Positions 54,179 through 63,209 of a stretch of DNA of 64,000 nucleotides are shown here, piece by piece. Source of the stretch: Candidatus Pristimantibacillus lignocellulolyticus (lineage in GTDB: Bacteria; Bacillota; Bacilli; Paenibacillales; Paenibacillaceae); assembly GCA_023639215.1 (NCBI GenBank), contig CP097899.1, positions 813,501-877,500 of the forward strand. The letters run 5' to 3'. The position numbers were made by a program, and so were the translations under genes. How positions within the stretch are numbered: the first letter of the stretch is position 1; each line of letters begins with the position of its first letter. The notes below the pieces were generated by a model. It was not told the origin of the DNA. It saw only the letters and a program-made list of their open reading frames with translations, and searched no databases.

Positions 54179-54937
54179 CTAACTAACCTTCCACGCTTCC
54201 TTATACTTCTTCTGCTCGACTTCAGCACTCATAACTTTCGCATGTAAATCGTTAGCGATTGTGAATTGATGCTTACGCTGGATAATAACTTCTTTAATTT
54301 GCTCTACACTGTCACATGAATACGGTAGTTCATTGTACACACATCCAAACTGCAATGGTTGATGCGTGTCACTTCCAGCAATGGAAGGTAAGTTATACAT
54401 ATCTGCGAATTGTTGTACCTTCTGTTCCATTGATAGACCGTATTTATGCAAATCACGCCCATTAATATCGATCGCATCTAATCTCGCAATAAGCGAAGGA
54501 TGAACATGAGCCAGTGGATTTTCCTCACGATAAGGATGTGCACCGATTGTTAAACATTGATAGTATTCACTTATTTCAATTAATCGTTCTAAAGGAATAA
54601 AGTTGTTAGCAGACCGATAACTATCTAGCTGTCTACTAATTGTAATAATTGCTTCTCTACTACCAATAACAAGAATATGACTTTGTTCAGCAACATCTAC
54701 CTCAATACCAGGGAAGACTTTAACCCCTTCAACGAGATAGTAACCATTATGATAAACCGCCATATCATCAAGCACTTCATATATATTCAGAAAATCCTTC
54801 GTATTAAAATGTTCTGTAAGTGCGACAGCATCTACATATTTCGAAGCCTCTCGCATCATTGTTTCATAATAATCATATGAAAAATCAATATCTTTCGACC
54901 ACTTTCCATGTGTATGTAGGTCTATTTTCAAGCTCAT
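54179..54937 (-). CDS. PHP-domain metal-dependent hydrolase, paralogue 1
   Basis: PHP-domain protein of 252 residues, cytoplasmic, expected to hold a two- or three-metal site. Metal ligands are visible in order: DLHTHGKWS, ALTEHFNTKDF, PGIEVDV, TIGAHPYREENP and AGSDTHQPLQFG. PHP proteins include histidinol phosphatase and other phosphoesterases; this one is not close to any type I recognise. A second, clearly related copy is encoded at 58626-59393, on the other side of the ECF transporter genes. First gene of a probable two-gene unit with the oxidoreductase-like gene, divergent from the transporter. Confidence 0.88.
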   Translation of the reverse strand: MSLKIDLHTHGKWSKDIDFSYDYYETMMREASKYVDAVALTEHFNTKDFLNIYEVLDDMAVYHNGYYLVEGVKVFPGIEVDVAEQSHILVIGSREAIITISRQLDSYRSANNFIPLERLIEISEYYQCLTIGAHPYREENPLAHVHPSLIARLDAIDINGRDLHKYGLSMEQKVQQFADMYNLPSIAGSDTHQPLQFGCVYNELPYSCDSVEQIKEVIIQRKHQFTIANDLHAKVMSAEVEQKKYKEAWKVS

Positions 54938-55144
54938 CGTCTCCTCAACATCTATTCATTCTCTCAATGAAATCATTATAAACGAAATATAATTATCATT
55001 TATATACATTTGATAAAAATTAACGCAAACTCAACATTACGATAACAATCCAATAACAAAACCCACCTATGCTATATAGAGACAGGAAGAACATACAACA
55101 ACATTTGTTACTAATTTAGCAATACCAATTTGGGAGGAATCGTA

Positions 55145-56017
55145 ATGAGCACAGCAACAATAGGAAACCGCTTTGAACTAACATCTCAACAAAAATTAAT
55201 GATCTTTATTCTATCGATGTCTTTGTACGGTATCTCGAACATGATTACAGAATTATTACCTGAGTTTCGTGTAGGACCTGTTGAATTGAAAGTAGAGTAT
55301 TTTATTTTCATCCCGCTACTGTTTGCTATTCTGTTCAATCCATTATATGCAGCGCTAGGTGCTTGCGTAGGTGAAATTGTTTTCGGTGAATTATTACTTG
55401 GTCAATTTGGCGGAGTGAGTGAATTAGAGAAATTTATTGAGTTTTCACTAGCGATTTTTGTTGCAGGAATGTTAGTTACTGATCCACGCAATAAACGTCA
55501 ACTTGCGATTGCAGCTTACGTAGCGATCGGTATTGATCAATTGCTCGGTACAATCGTTGATATTGCCAAAGTTTACATAGGTGTTGAAGATTTGGAAGCT
55601 GTTCCTGGCCTACCTGAAAGTATTCTTGCCATCGAAGGATTCTCATTCCTTAATGCGATGATTGTATCAGGTACATTATTCTCACTATTGCCGATTATTT
55701 ATTTGGTACCCCGTTTGTACGGCAAGGTCGAACCACTGCTTGGTATGAAACCTCGTGATGGTCGCGCTAAAGTTTCCGTTGCTGGTTTTGTAACTCCACG
55801 CTTTATTATTCTTGCCATCGTACTATTCGTTGTTGCAGGAGCAGCTGAATTTTTATCAGAATCCGATTTGGAATTGTTCTCATGGGAATGGGAAATGGAT
55901 CTAGGCAATATAGGTATGTGGCTTAGTCTTGCTGTCGCTGTAGTCATCTTTATTGGAACACTGTTAATTATTAGAAAGAAACGCAAAACGAATCATAAAG
56001 GAGAAACCATTGCATGA
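55145..56017 (+). CDS. ECF transporter substrate-binding (S) component, unassigned specificity
   Basis: Membrane protein of 290 residues and the first gene of the ECF operon. There are about eight hydrophobic segments (typical vitamin S components have six in about 190 residues), starting with LMIFILSMSLYGISNMI and including FIFIPLLFAILFNPLYAALGACVGEIVFGELLL, the small-residue pattern by which S components contact EcfT. It probably gives the transporter its specificity. I do not recognise it as an S component for a known vitamin, nickel or cobalt. The ATG at 55145 follows TGGGAGGAA; its stop overlaps the ATPase start by four bases. Confidence 0.78.
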   Translation: MSTATIGNRFELTSQQKLMIFILSMSLYGISNMITELLPEFRVGPVELKVEYFIFIPLLFAILFNPLYAALGACVGEIVFGELLLGQFGGVSELEKFIEFSLAIFVAGMLVTDPRNKRQLAIAAYVAIGIDQLLGTIVDIAKVYIGVEDLEAVPGLPESILAIEGFSFLNAMIVSGTLFSLLPIIYLVPRLYGKVEPLLGMKPRDGRAKVSVAGFVTPRFIILAIVLFVVAGAAEFLSESDLELFSWEWEMDLGNIGMWLSLAVAVVIFIGTLLIIRKKRKTNHKGETIA

Positions 56018-57783
56018 CCCACTCTATGATGGAGAAACAACCAATTATTGAAATCAAAGATATATCTTTTCGCTATCCAGGTGCAGAATATGAATCTCTT
56101 CAACACGTTAATCTGACCATACATAAGGGGGACTTCATCGCTATTATCGGAAGTAATGGGAGCGGAAAGTCTACGTTATGCAAATGCTTCAACGGATTGA
56201 TCCCAACCTACTATGCTGGAGATCTAGAAGGAAGCGTAATGATTAATGGGCTTTCTACCCAATCTACTAGCATTGCAGAGCTCTCGAAACATGTTGCTTA
56301 CGTATTTCAAGACTTTGAGAATCAATTGGTTCGACCAACCGTCTATGATGAAGTATGCTTTGCACCATTGAACTTTGGTTATGAGGATTATAAAGAGCGT
56401 GGCATAAATGCACTACGAATGTTAGAAATTGAAGATATTCAGCATAAATGGATTTGGCAGTTAAGTGGTGGCCAGAAGCATATGACCGCCCTTGCTGCTG
56501 CATTATCACTTGATCCAGACATTATTATTGTCGATGAACCGGTAGCACAACTCGACCCAGCACATGCAAGACTCATTTATGAGAAACTGAAATTATTAAA
56601 TGAGAAATATAACAAAACGATTATCGTTATCGAGCATCATACTGAATACATTGCTGACTATTGTACAAATGTAATGCTGATGGAATCTGGTGGAAAAGTA
56701 CGTTGGGTTAAGCCTGTGCAAGAAGGTCTCTCATCTGTTGACGAGCTTGCTTCACTACATATTCAACCACCTCAAGTTACACAAGCGTTTCACAGTTTAC
56801 GCAAGCAAATCGTTCAGCCAACACAATCTTTGTACCCTATTACAATTAAGGAAGCTACTCTTGCTTTGCAAAAATCAACCCTTCCTTATACAAGACCGCG
56901 TCATGTAGCAATTGAAGAACAGAAAAATGATTGTTCTGATCGACCTGTACTCTTGAAATTCGAAAATGTCGTTAGTGGTTATCAAAGTATGGACCGCAAT
57001 CAAAAACCAACTCTGCAAAACATCAATCTTCAAATGCACGAAGGAGAACGGATTGCGTTAATTGGAAATAATGGGGCAGGAAAATCTACACTATTACGAT
57101 TAATAGCTGGTATTCGTAAACCTTGGGAAGGTTCTGTTACTGTTTGCGGCAAAAACACAAGTCAGTCTTCACCTGAACAATTATCAGATCTCGTTTCTTT
57201 CATCTTTCAAAATCCAGAAGAAATGTTTATCTCTGATAACATTAGAGCCGATATCGAGTTTTTCTTGAAAGCAAGAAAACAATCAAATATAGAGCCTTTT
57301 ATCGATCATATTATGGATACGTTCAATCTAACAGAATTACAGAACCGTGATGGTCGATTACTTAGTGGTGGGCAACAGCGTCGTGCGACACTCGCTATAG
57401 GCATGGCAATGAAACCTACGATCATGCTCCTTGATGAACCTACTGCAAGTCTTGATATTGCTAGTCGTCGTGAAATGACCCGCCTTTTCGATGAATTGCG
57501 TGATCATGTAAAAGCGATTGTTGTTGCAACGCATGATATGCAATTAGTAGCAGATTGGGCAACTAGAGTCATTGTTATGCATGAAGGTCAAATCATTATG
57601 GATACGAATAGCCGCGACGTTTTCCAGCATGAGCATATTCTAAAGCTAGCTGCCCTTATTCCGCCACAAATTGTGGAATTAAGTCATTATGCCAATATTA
57701 CACCACCATGCTTATCTGTTCCTGAATTTATTACACATATAGAATCTATCATTCCGCAGGAGGTATACAGTGGAGTTAACTAA
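56014..57783 (+). CDS. ecfA: ECF transporter ATPase, EcfA1-EcfA2 fused in one chain
   Basis: ATPase of 589 residues with two complete ABC domains, so both ECF ATPases lie in one polypeptide. First domain: Walker A GSNGSGKST (about 48), LSGGQKHMTALAAALS, IIIVDEPVAQLDP. Second domain: Walker A GNNGAGKST (about 355), LSGGQQRRATLAIGMA, IMLLDEPTASLDI. Both have intact catalytic sets. Most Bacillales encode two separate proteins; fused forms are seen in some lineages. It overlaps EcfT by 14 bases, indicating tight coupling. Confidence 0.92.
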   Translation: MTHSMMEKQPIIEIKDISFRYPGAEYESLQHVNLTIHKGDFIAIIGSNGSGKSTLCKCFNGLIPTYYAGDLEGSVMINGLSTQSTSIAELSKHVAYVFQDFENQLVRPTVYDEVCFAPLNFGYEDYKERGINALRMLEIEDIQHKWIWQLSGGQKHMTALAAALSLDPDIIIVDEPVAQLDPAHARLIYEKLKLLNEKYNKTIIVIEHHTEYIADYCTNVMLMESGGKVRWVKPVQEGLSSVDELASLHIQPPQVTQAFHSLRKQIVQPTQSLYPITIKEATLALQKSTLPYTRPRHVAIEEQKNDCSDRPVLLKFENVVSGYQSMDRNQKPTLQNINLQMHEGERIALIGNNGAGKSTLLRLIAGIRKPWEGSVTVCGKNTSQSSPEQLSDLVSFIFQNPEEMFISDNIRADIEFFLKARKQSNIEPFIDHIMDTFNLTELQNRDGRLLSGGQQRRATLAIGMAMKPTIMLLDEPTASLDIASRREMTRLFDELRDHVKAIVVATHDMQLVADWATRVIVMHEGQIIMDTNSRDVFQHEHILKLAALIPPQIVELSHYANITPPCLSVPEFITHIESIIPQEVYSGVN

Positions 57784-58609
57784 AACTACTTACAAAACTT
57801 CATTTCTTGAGAAACTAAGTGTGGAAAGAATTAAGGTTGAGTTATTAAGAACTGCTTATGGCCACTCTCTTACCTTTCTTTCCAAATTCGATCCGCGAAT
57901 TCTAATTGGATGGTACTCTTTCTTCGCTATTGTACCGTGGTTTGTTCATAATAAAGTCGTATTGCTTGGTATGCTCATAGCAATTGCTATTTTAACGTAT
58001 ACATCAAAGCCTAGTATTCTAGTCCTGCTTATATTAGCGCTTGGACTCGTATCAGATGCTGCCTATATGCTCGTTGTCTCCCTATTATTCGGTGGTGGTC
58101 TTTCTGCGGCATGGGCACTCAGTACGCTCACCTTAAAGCTACTCGTTATTGCATTAGCGAGTATAGCCGTTTTCTCAAGTATGGATCCAGAAAAATTAAG
58201 TGATGGCTTACTCAGTCTTGGTTTTCCTGCTCAATTCAGCTTCGGCGTAGCATATGGCTATCGTATGTTACCAATTCTAATCGAAGAGTATAACAATATA
58301 TTGTACTCGTATCGTCTACGTGGTAGAGGACCTGAACGAAAAGGATTTCTGGGCTGGAGAGTCATCTTATACACAGGTAAATTATCAGTTGTGGCTTTCT
58401 ATCCCCTTATTCTTAATACAGCAAAAAGAACGAGAACTACTGTCGAAGCATTAGAAGTTAAAGGGTTCACTTATGCGATGAAAGATCCAAAAGTGAAAAA
58501 GATCAAGTTATCTTATCTTAAAATTTTACCTAGAGATTATGTGTTTCTTGCCATTACAGTCGTTTACGTAAGCTTACTCTTCTATCTTGGGAGTCATTAT
58601 CATTTATAA
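57770..58609 (+). CDS. ecfT: ECF transporter transmembrane component EcfT
   Basis: Scaffold membrane protein of 279 residues with five or six hydrophobic segments that couples the S component to the ATPases. The two coupling motifs are present: YSYRLRGRGPERKG (about 188) and TTVEALEVKGF (about 235), the second being a variant of the usual Ala-Arg-Gly form. The start is GTG at 57770-57772, eight bases after AGGAGG, inside the end of the ATPase gene. Confidence 0.92.
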   Translation: MELTKTTYKTSFLEKLSVERIKVELLRTAYGHSLTFLSKFDPRILIGWYSFFAIVPWFVHNKVVLLGMLIAIAILTYTSKPSILVLLILALGLVSDAAYMLVVSLLFGGGLSAAWALSTLTLKLLVIALASIAVFSSMDPEKLSDGLLSLGFPAQFSFGVAYGYRMLPILIEEYNNILYSYRLRGRGPERKGFLGWRVILYTGKLSVVAFYPLILNTAKRTRTTVEALEVKGFTYAMKDPKVKKIKLSYLKILPRDYVFLAITVVYVSLLFYLGSHYHL

Positions 58610-58625
58610 AAAGGGAGAAAAACTA

Positions 58626-59393
58626 ATGTATATAGATTTGCATACACACATCAAACTGTCCAAAAAAACAACTTTTTCTATGGAGTACTTCAATCAAGCT
58701 ATCATTGAGGCTACACAAGTAGGTCTCGATGCGATCGCGATGACGGAGCATTTCAACACTGAAAATTTCTACGACGTTTACGAGCAACTAGATGCTCATT
58801 ATCCATATCGCGAACATTACTATGATGTTAATGGATTTAAAGTGTTCCCTGGCATGGAAATTGACGTTGATCAAAAAGGTCATATTCTAGTCGTAGGTAC
58901 GCGTACAACGATCCTTGAATTACGTCATCGCCTTGAACCATTTACTGAAAAAGAATCATTTGTTTCATTTGAGCAACTGCTAGATTGGTGCGATGAGTTA
59001 CAATTATTGCGAATTGGAGCACATCCACATCGTGAGAGCAACCCATTATTACAGCATCCGCTTACTCTTTTACAACGATTAGATGCATTTGATATTAACG
59101 GCAAAGACTTAGCTACGTATGGAGCCTCCATGGAGCAACAGGTTCAACAATTGGCTGCTCAGGTTGGTATTCCTGTCATTGTTGGAAGTGATACACATCA
59201 TCCATTACAATTTGGCTGTGTCCGCAATAAGCTTGATCGTGAATATAACAATTACGCCGATATTCGTACATGTATCCAAGAAGGTCGTTATCATTACGAA
59301 ATATCTGATGCTTTGCCGCTACATGTTAAGTCAGCTTCACTTGTTAAGAAGCTCTTAAAAGAACGTGGCGATGTTCTTGTCTCAATTAGCTAG
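58626..59393 (+). CDS. PHP-domain metal-dependent hydrolase, paralogue 2
   Basis: PHP-domain protein of 255 residues encoded 16 bases after ecfT in the same operon. Metal ligands: DLHTHIKLS, AMTEHFNTENF, PGMEIDVDQKGHILVVG, IGAHPHRESNP and VGSDTHHPLQFGCV. It matches paralogue 1 along its length (shared TEHFNT, KVFPG, SMEQ, PLQFGCV). The linkage to an ECF transporter suggests it acts on the imported compound, for example by cleaving a phosphate or other ester. The ATG at 58626 follows AGGGAG. Confidence 0.88.
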   Translation: MYIDLHTHIKLSKKTTFSMEYFNQAIIEATQVGLDAIAMTEHFNTENFYDVYEQLDAHYPYREHYYDVNGFKVFPGMEIDVDQKGHILVVGTRTTILELRHRLEPFTEKESFVSFEQLLDWCDELQLLRIGAHPHRESNPLLQHPLTLLQRLDAFDINGKDLATYGASMEQQVQQLAAQVGIPVIVGSDTHHPLQFGCVRNKLDREYNNYADIRTCIQEGRYHYEISDALPLHVKSASLVKKLLKERGDVLVSIS

Positions 59394-59484
59394 TTGTTGC
59401 TTCTTATATACTTGGACAGTTACAATGAACAGTAACAAAAGTGAAGTATAAGATTGGTTAGATCTAGATTAATGGAGAGATTCT

Positions 59485-60321
59485 ATGACTACATTTCAAT
59501 TCATTATACCGATTGAGCAAATGTCTAAAGGACAGAAAAAAATTGCTGACTTTATTCTGAAATCTACGGAGCGTATACCATTCTATAACGAGAATGATAT
59601 CGCCAAAAAAGCAGGAGTAAGTATCTCAACTGTGTCGAGATTTTGGGAGATTATTGGTTTTGATAACTTGAAGGCATTCAAAAAACATTTACAAGAAGTC
59701 CAATATTCAACACCAGCAATTAAGATGCAACAAGTATTGGAGCAAACAGAGCAGCATATCGTTGGACAAATGATCGAATCTGCTCAAGCTAATCTTGCTG
59801 AAACTTATCAGCGTGTAGATCTTCAAGCACTAGATCAAGCGGTTATTAGCCTAGATCAAGCTCAGCGTATTTATGTACATGGTCATGGCTCAGCGACTGC
59901 ACTAACGGAATTATTTCGATTTCGATTGAATCGTATTGGCTTGCCCGTTCACATTATGGCTGAAAGTGGTCACGCTCTACTCGAAAGCTTAGTTCATGTC
60001 AATGATCACGATGTTGTGTTATTTTTTGGATTTGTGAGAAAATCTCCTGAAGCTACTGTTATTTTGGAGCAAGCACAAGTTGCGAATTATCGTACCATTC
60101 TAATTACTGATTTGCTACTATCTGAAATGATTAATGATAGTGATATCGTCATTCAAGTGGATCGTGGCGAGCGTGATGCCTTCCATTCGCTCGTCGCTCC
60201 TATGGCTATTATTGATAGTATATCGATAGCTTTAGCTGGTTTACGAGGCAAAGATGCGATGAATAAGTTGCAACAATTACATGATATTCGTAAGCAATAC
60301 GCGACATTGTTGCCTAAATAA
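59485..60321 (+). CDS. RpiR-family regulator (HTH plus SIS domain)
   Basis: Transcription regulator of 278 residues. The N-terminal HTH_6 domain (AKKAGVSISTVSRFWEIIGFDNLKAFKKHL) is followed by a SIS phosphosugar-binding domain (about 125-255; IYVHGHGSATALTELFRFRL, VLFFGFVRKSPEA). RpiR proteins usually sense phosphorylated sugars or amino-sugar derivatives. The gene is 91 bases after the second PHP gene and very likely regulates the ECF/PHP locus. If so, the transported substrate may be converted to a phosphosugar-like compound. Confidence 0.92.
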   Translation: MTTFQFIIPIEQMSKGQKKIADFILKSTERIPFYNENDIAKKAGVSISTVSRFWEIIGFDNLKAFKKHLQEVQYSTPAIKMQQVLEQTEQHIVGQMIESAQANLAETYQRVDLQALDQAVISLDQAQRIYVHGHGSATALTELFRFRLNRIGLPVHIMAESGHALLESLVHVNDHDVVLFFGFVRKSPEATVILEQAQVANYRTILITDLLLSEMINDSDIVIQVDRGERDAFHSLVAPMAIIDSISIALAGLRGKDAMNKLQQLHDIRKQYATLLPK

Positions 60322-60348
60322 TGCTACTAGAAATCACGAAGAAAAAGA

Positions 60349-60390
60349 GCGTGTCCAGAAAATCATTGAAAACTGACTTTCTAGACACGC
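60349..60390. terminator. Terminator between rpiR-type and VOC genes
   Basis: GCGTGTC pairs with GACACGC, continued by AGAAA/TTTCT with single mismatches, around a loop of about 16 bases. A T-run follows on the minus strand, so it suits the VOC gene best. Confidence 0.7.
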
Positions 60391-60411
60391 CTACTTTGCG
60401 GCACAACTAGT

Positions 60412-60924
60412 TTATAGGTTATTGCTCCAATCAGCTACTCTACGGAAGCTTTCTTCCTCAGAAATATCGTCCACTCTTGTCATAATTGACCATCTCACAC
60501 CATAAGGGTCCACAATACTGCCATAACGGTCTCCAGAAACAAAATGAGAAACAGGTTCTCTGGCCGTCGCACCATTCTCTATCGCCAAGCCAAAGGTATG
60601 ATCTACGTCCGGCACATAGATGCCAATTGAATAACATGCTTGTCCATCTCCTGGTGGAGATACTAAGCCAAAGGCAGTAGTAGCCGCTCCAAGCTGCAAA
60701 TACCCATTTCCAAAATCGATATCTGCATGAACAATTACTTTATTGCCTTCATCTCCGAATTCTGTCACGCTCTTCGTTTTGACTCCAAATACCTTCTCGT
60801 AAAATGCGATTGCTTCAGTTGGATTACTCACCACGATAAATGGTGTAAGCATTGTATAGCCGTTCGGTTTTCCGTTAGTTATGTAAGTTCCGCTTTTTCC
60901 CGAAATTTTCTCTTGTTCAGTCAT
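60412..60924 (-). CDS. VOC-family (glyoxalase/PhnB-like) protein
   Basis: Protein of 170 residues with the paired beta-alpha-beta-beta-beta units of the vicinal oxygen chelate superfamily: LTPFIVVSNPTEAIAFYEKVFG in the first half and FVSGDRYGSIVDPYGVRWSIMTRV in the second, close to PhnB-like proteins. These bind metals or small ligands and include enzymes and resistance proteins; the function here is unknown. It is divergent from an AraC-type regulator 180 bases away, and such pairs are often co-regulated. Confidence 0.85.
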   Translation of the reverse strand: MTEQEKISGKSGTYITNGKPNGYTMLTPFIVVSNPTEAIAFYEKVFGVKTKSVTEFGDEGNKVIVHADIDFGNGYLQLGAATTAFGLVSPPGDGQACYSIGIYVPDVDHTFGLAIENGATAREPVSHFVSGDRYGSIVDPYGVRWSIMTRVDDISEEESFRRVADWSNNL

Positions 60925-61103
60925 TTTTTACTCCTCCTGTAACGATGATTTTAGCAGCTGCAGATTGAAAGTAGAAATTCATCAACTTAGATATTGCACT
61001 TAAGATTTGCATCTGCTATTCTCCATTATAGATATGAGGCAATGCACCGTATTGTAAAAAAGCGACTGTGTTGTGATCGTTATAATAACCGGAGGTGACC
61101 TAT

Positions 61104-61922
61104 ATGAAGCCCAAAGAAAGCTTATCTGACCGCGGCATTGTACATGCGAAGACGGGCCGTAATAAATTCAAACTATCCCGTTATGAGCCTTGTCCAGAGT
61201 TGCAGCCATTTGTTGAGCATTATTGGTCTATCACTTACGATCTACCTGCGGGAGAAACCTTCGCACAAACTGTACTATCCTATCCCAATCTAAATCTAGC
61301 TTTCGAGAGGGATGAAGAGGGGAGTCGCAGTCTGCTATATGGTGTACCAAGCCGTCCCTTCGTACGACAGCTAAGAGGTAAGGGTCTGGTGCTTGGCATC
61401 AAGTTTCGTGCGGGAGGTCAATACCCTTTCTATTCGCTCGATGCCGTCAAGCTGACAGGGAAAACCATTGATGTTACGGAAGCGTTCGGCAATGAGGCCC
61501 ATGAATGGATGAATACCGTGCTTGACGCTAGCGATGACTCAGAGATGGCGAGGATTGCAGAAAACATCCTGCTGTCGCGTTTGCCAGAACGTGACAAACT
61601 TGCCGAGCTGACGGATGCCATCGTACAGAACGTCAAAAACGACAGAGATTTAACTAGAGTTGAGCAAATAAGTGAGCGAAACAACTTATCTATTCGCCAG
61701 CTTCAGCGCTTATTCCGCAAATACGTAGGCGTCACCCCGAAATGGATCATCAAGCGCTTCCGATTACAAGAAGCGGCAGAGCGGGCAGAACGCGAGGAAG
61801 TGATACAATGGACCGAGCTAGCCGAACAGTTAGGTTACTTCGACCAGGCTCATTTTATAAAGGATTTCAAATCAGTTGTTGGCCAGTCGCCATCCGATTA
61901 CCGAAAGCAATTGCTGCGATAG
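61104..61922 (+). CDS. AraC-family regulator, GC-richer than its surroundings
   Basis: Regulator of 272 residues. An N-terminal half begins YEPCPELQPFVEHYWSI, typical of a family of AraC regulators with a DUF6597-like sensor, followed by a C-terminal AraC HTH pair (SERNNLSIRQLQRLFRKYVGVTPKWIIKRFRLQEAAERA and ELAEQLGYFDQAHFIKDFKSVVGQSPSDYRKQ). The ATG at 61104 follows GGAGGTGACC. The middle and 3' part is clearly GC-richer (about 50% by eye) than flanking genes, with codons such as CTG, GCG and CGC, which suggests recent transfer. It probably controls the divergent VOC gene. Confidence 0.9.
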   Translation: MKPKESLSDRGIVHAKTGRNKFKLSRYEPCPELQPFVEHYWSITYDLPAGETFAQTVLSYPNLNLAFERDEEGSRSLLYGVPSRPFVRQLRGKGLVLGIKFRAGGQYPFYSLDAVKLTGKTIDVTEAFGNEAHEWMNTVLDASDDSEMARIAENILLSRLPERDKLAELTDAIVQNVKNDRDLTRVEQISERNNLSIRQLQRLFRKYVGVTPKWIIKRFRLQEAAERAEREEVIQWTELAEQLGYFDQAHFIKDFKSVVGQSPSDYRKQLLR

Positions 61923-61929
61923 GCAAATA

Positions 61930-62109
61930 ATAGGAACGATACCAGGTACCGTTATTGATGAGAGCATACCTATAGAACTAGATATTGATGTACGAAGAGT
62001 ATTCTTTTCTTACAAAATTAGTGGCGTAATCCGTATTGATAACGTGAATCATAAAATAACAAGGTTTAGACAATCTGATCTTGTCAATATAATGTATGGT
62101 TCTAATTAG
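61930..62109 (+). pseudogene. Possible gene fragment after the AraC gene
   Basis: An open stretch of about 60 codons (PGTVIDESIPIELDIDVRRV and on to DLVNIMYGSN, then stop) looks protein-like with alternating hydrophobic residues but has no start codon or ribosome site. Base composition returns to low GC here. It may be the 3' remnant of a gene cut by insertion of the GC-richer AraC gene. No family recognised. Confidence 0.35.
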
Positions 62110-62137
62110 GTAGCAATATGAAAGCCAATAAAGTTTT

Positions 62138-62177
62138 AAGAGTTTATCTCATTAAGCACATAATGAGATAAACTCTT
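62138..62177. terminator. Bidirectional terminator
   Basis: A perfect 17-bp stem AAGAGTTTATCTCATTA/TAATGAGATAAACTCTT with a six-base loop; T-rich flanks on both strands. It serves the hydrolase gene ending at 62195 and any plus-strand transcript. Confidence 0.88.
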
Positions 62178-62194
62178 TCTTAATGTTATTAACT

Positions 62195-63205
62195 TTATGT
62201 CATATAACTCAGCTGAGCAATTAAATAACGCTCATTAGCTATCGTATCTTCCGGATGAAACGAATGTCCTGAATTATGCGCCCAGATTAGCTGTTTGTTG
62301 TTAGCTATAAGTTGCTTATTGAAACTTTCCACTAAACTGCCATGCACATGATAATCGTACTTACCATGTATGAACGTAACGGGAATATCGATTGATAGCA
62401 CAGATTCTTCAAAGCAATAATGTTCTAATTCTCTTATAAATGATAGGGTATACACTAAGCGGAAACCAGCTATGAAGCTATTGTATATATCTCGTAAAGT
62501 GTACGTTTCTGATCTCAGAAGAGCTTTCATTATGCTCCACATACCCGGATGCTTAATAAATTCATCGGTATAGATTAATGTGTTGAAGTTCCGTTGCCAC
62601 TTCCGTAATGTCGCCCACTGTGCAAAACTTTGATTAAGTGGTGCATGACCGAGAGCAGTAAGTTGTTTTAATGCTCTATGATTGCCTCTCCTCAAAGCTT
62701 CTTGCTTCATCCAACTTAAAGATAACTCGTCATTTTTTGTCCAATTCACTATTTGCGAAAATCCAGTATAGGAGTAATACTTATGTGAATTCCGCTGTGC
62801 TAACGTAAGGCCAATGATGGTTCCCCAAGAGTGACCAACTAGAAAAATTTTCTCATGATGAAATCTTGCGATCAAATAATCCGTTAATTCATTAGCATCC
62901 TCAATAAATTGAGCAATGGTCATCGATTCAGGAGCGATATGACGCGAATAAGACTTACCTGTTCCACGTTGATCCCAAAATACAACGACAAAATTTTCTA
63001 TAAGCTTAGTAGTATTTGTTACAATTGTATAGTCTTGCCCCTTAGCCGATACACCTGGCAGAGGCATAGATGGACCACCGTGCAATAGTAATAACACTGG
63101 CTTTGTTATATCTGCTGCTTGAATTAGTAAGTACTGATCTACCCCACCTAGATTTACTTTCTCTACTGCACTTACCGCTTGTCGATCACTCTCATATGGT
63201 CTCAA
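62195..63205 (-). CDS. Alpha/beta hydrolase, proline-iminopeptidase-like
   Basis: Cytoplasmic alpha/beta hydrolase of 336 residues. LLLHGGPSMP (oxyanion loop), VVFWDQRGTGKS and the nucleophile elbow VGHSWGTI with the catalytic serine are intact; the acid is probably Asp in HGKYDYHVHG and the histidine in HNSGHSFHPED. The HGGP and DQRGTGKS motifs are those of proline iminopeptidase relatives, but the cap domain differs, so peptide specificity is not assured. Start is TTG at 63203-63205, five bases after the TetR stop, with no suitable ATG; the two genes are therefore coupled. Confidence 0.87.
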   Translation of the reverse strand: MRPYESDRQAVSAVEKVNLGGVDQYLLIQAADITKPVLLLLHGGPSMPLPGVSAKGQDYTIVTNTTKLIENFVVVFWDQRGTGKSYSRHIAPESMTIAQFIEDANELTDYLIARFHHEKIFLVGHSWGTIIGLTLAQRNSHKYYSYTGFSQIVNWTKNDELSLSWMKQEALRRGNHRALKQLTALGHAPLNQSFAQWATLRKWQRNFNTLIYTDEFIKHPGMWSIMKALLRSETYTLRDIYNSFIAGFRLVYTLSFIRELEHYCFEESVLSIDIPVTFIHGKYDYHVHGSLVESFNKQLIANNKQLIWAHNSGHSFHPEDTIANERYLIAQLSYMT

Positions 63206-63209
63206 GCCT

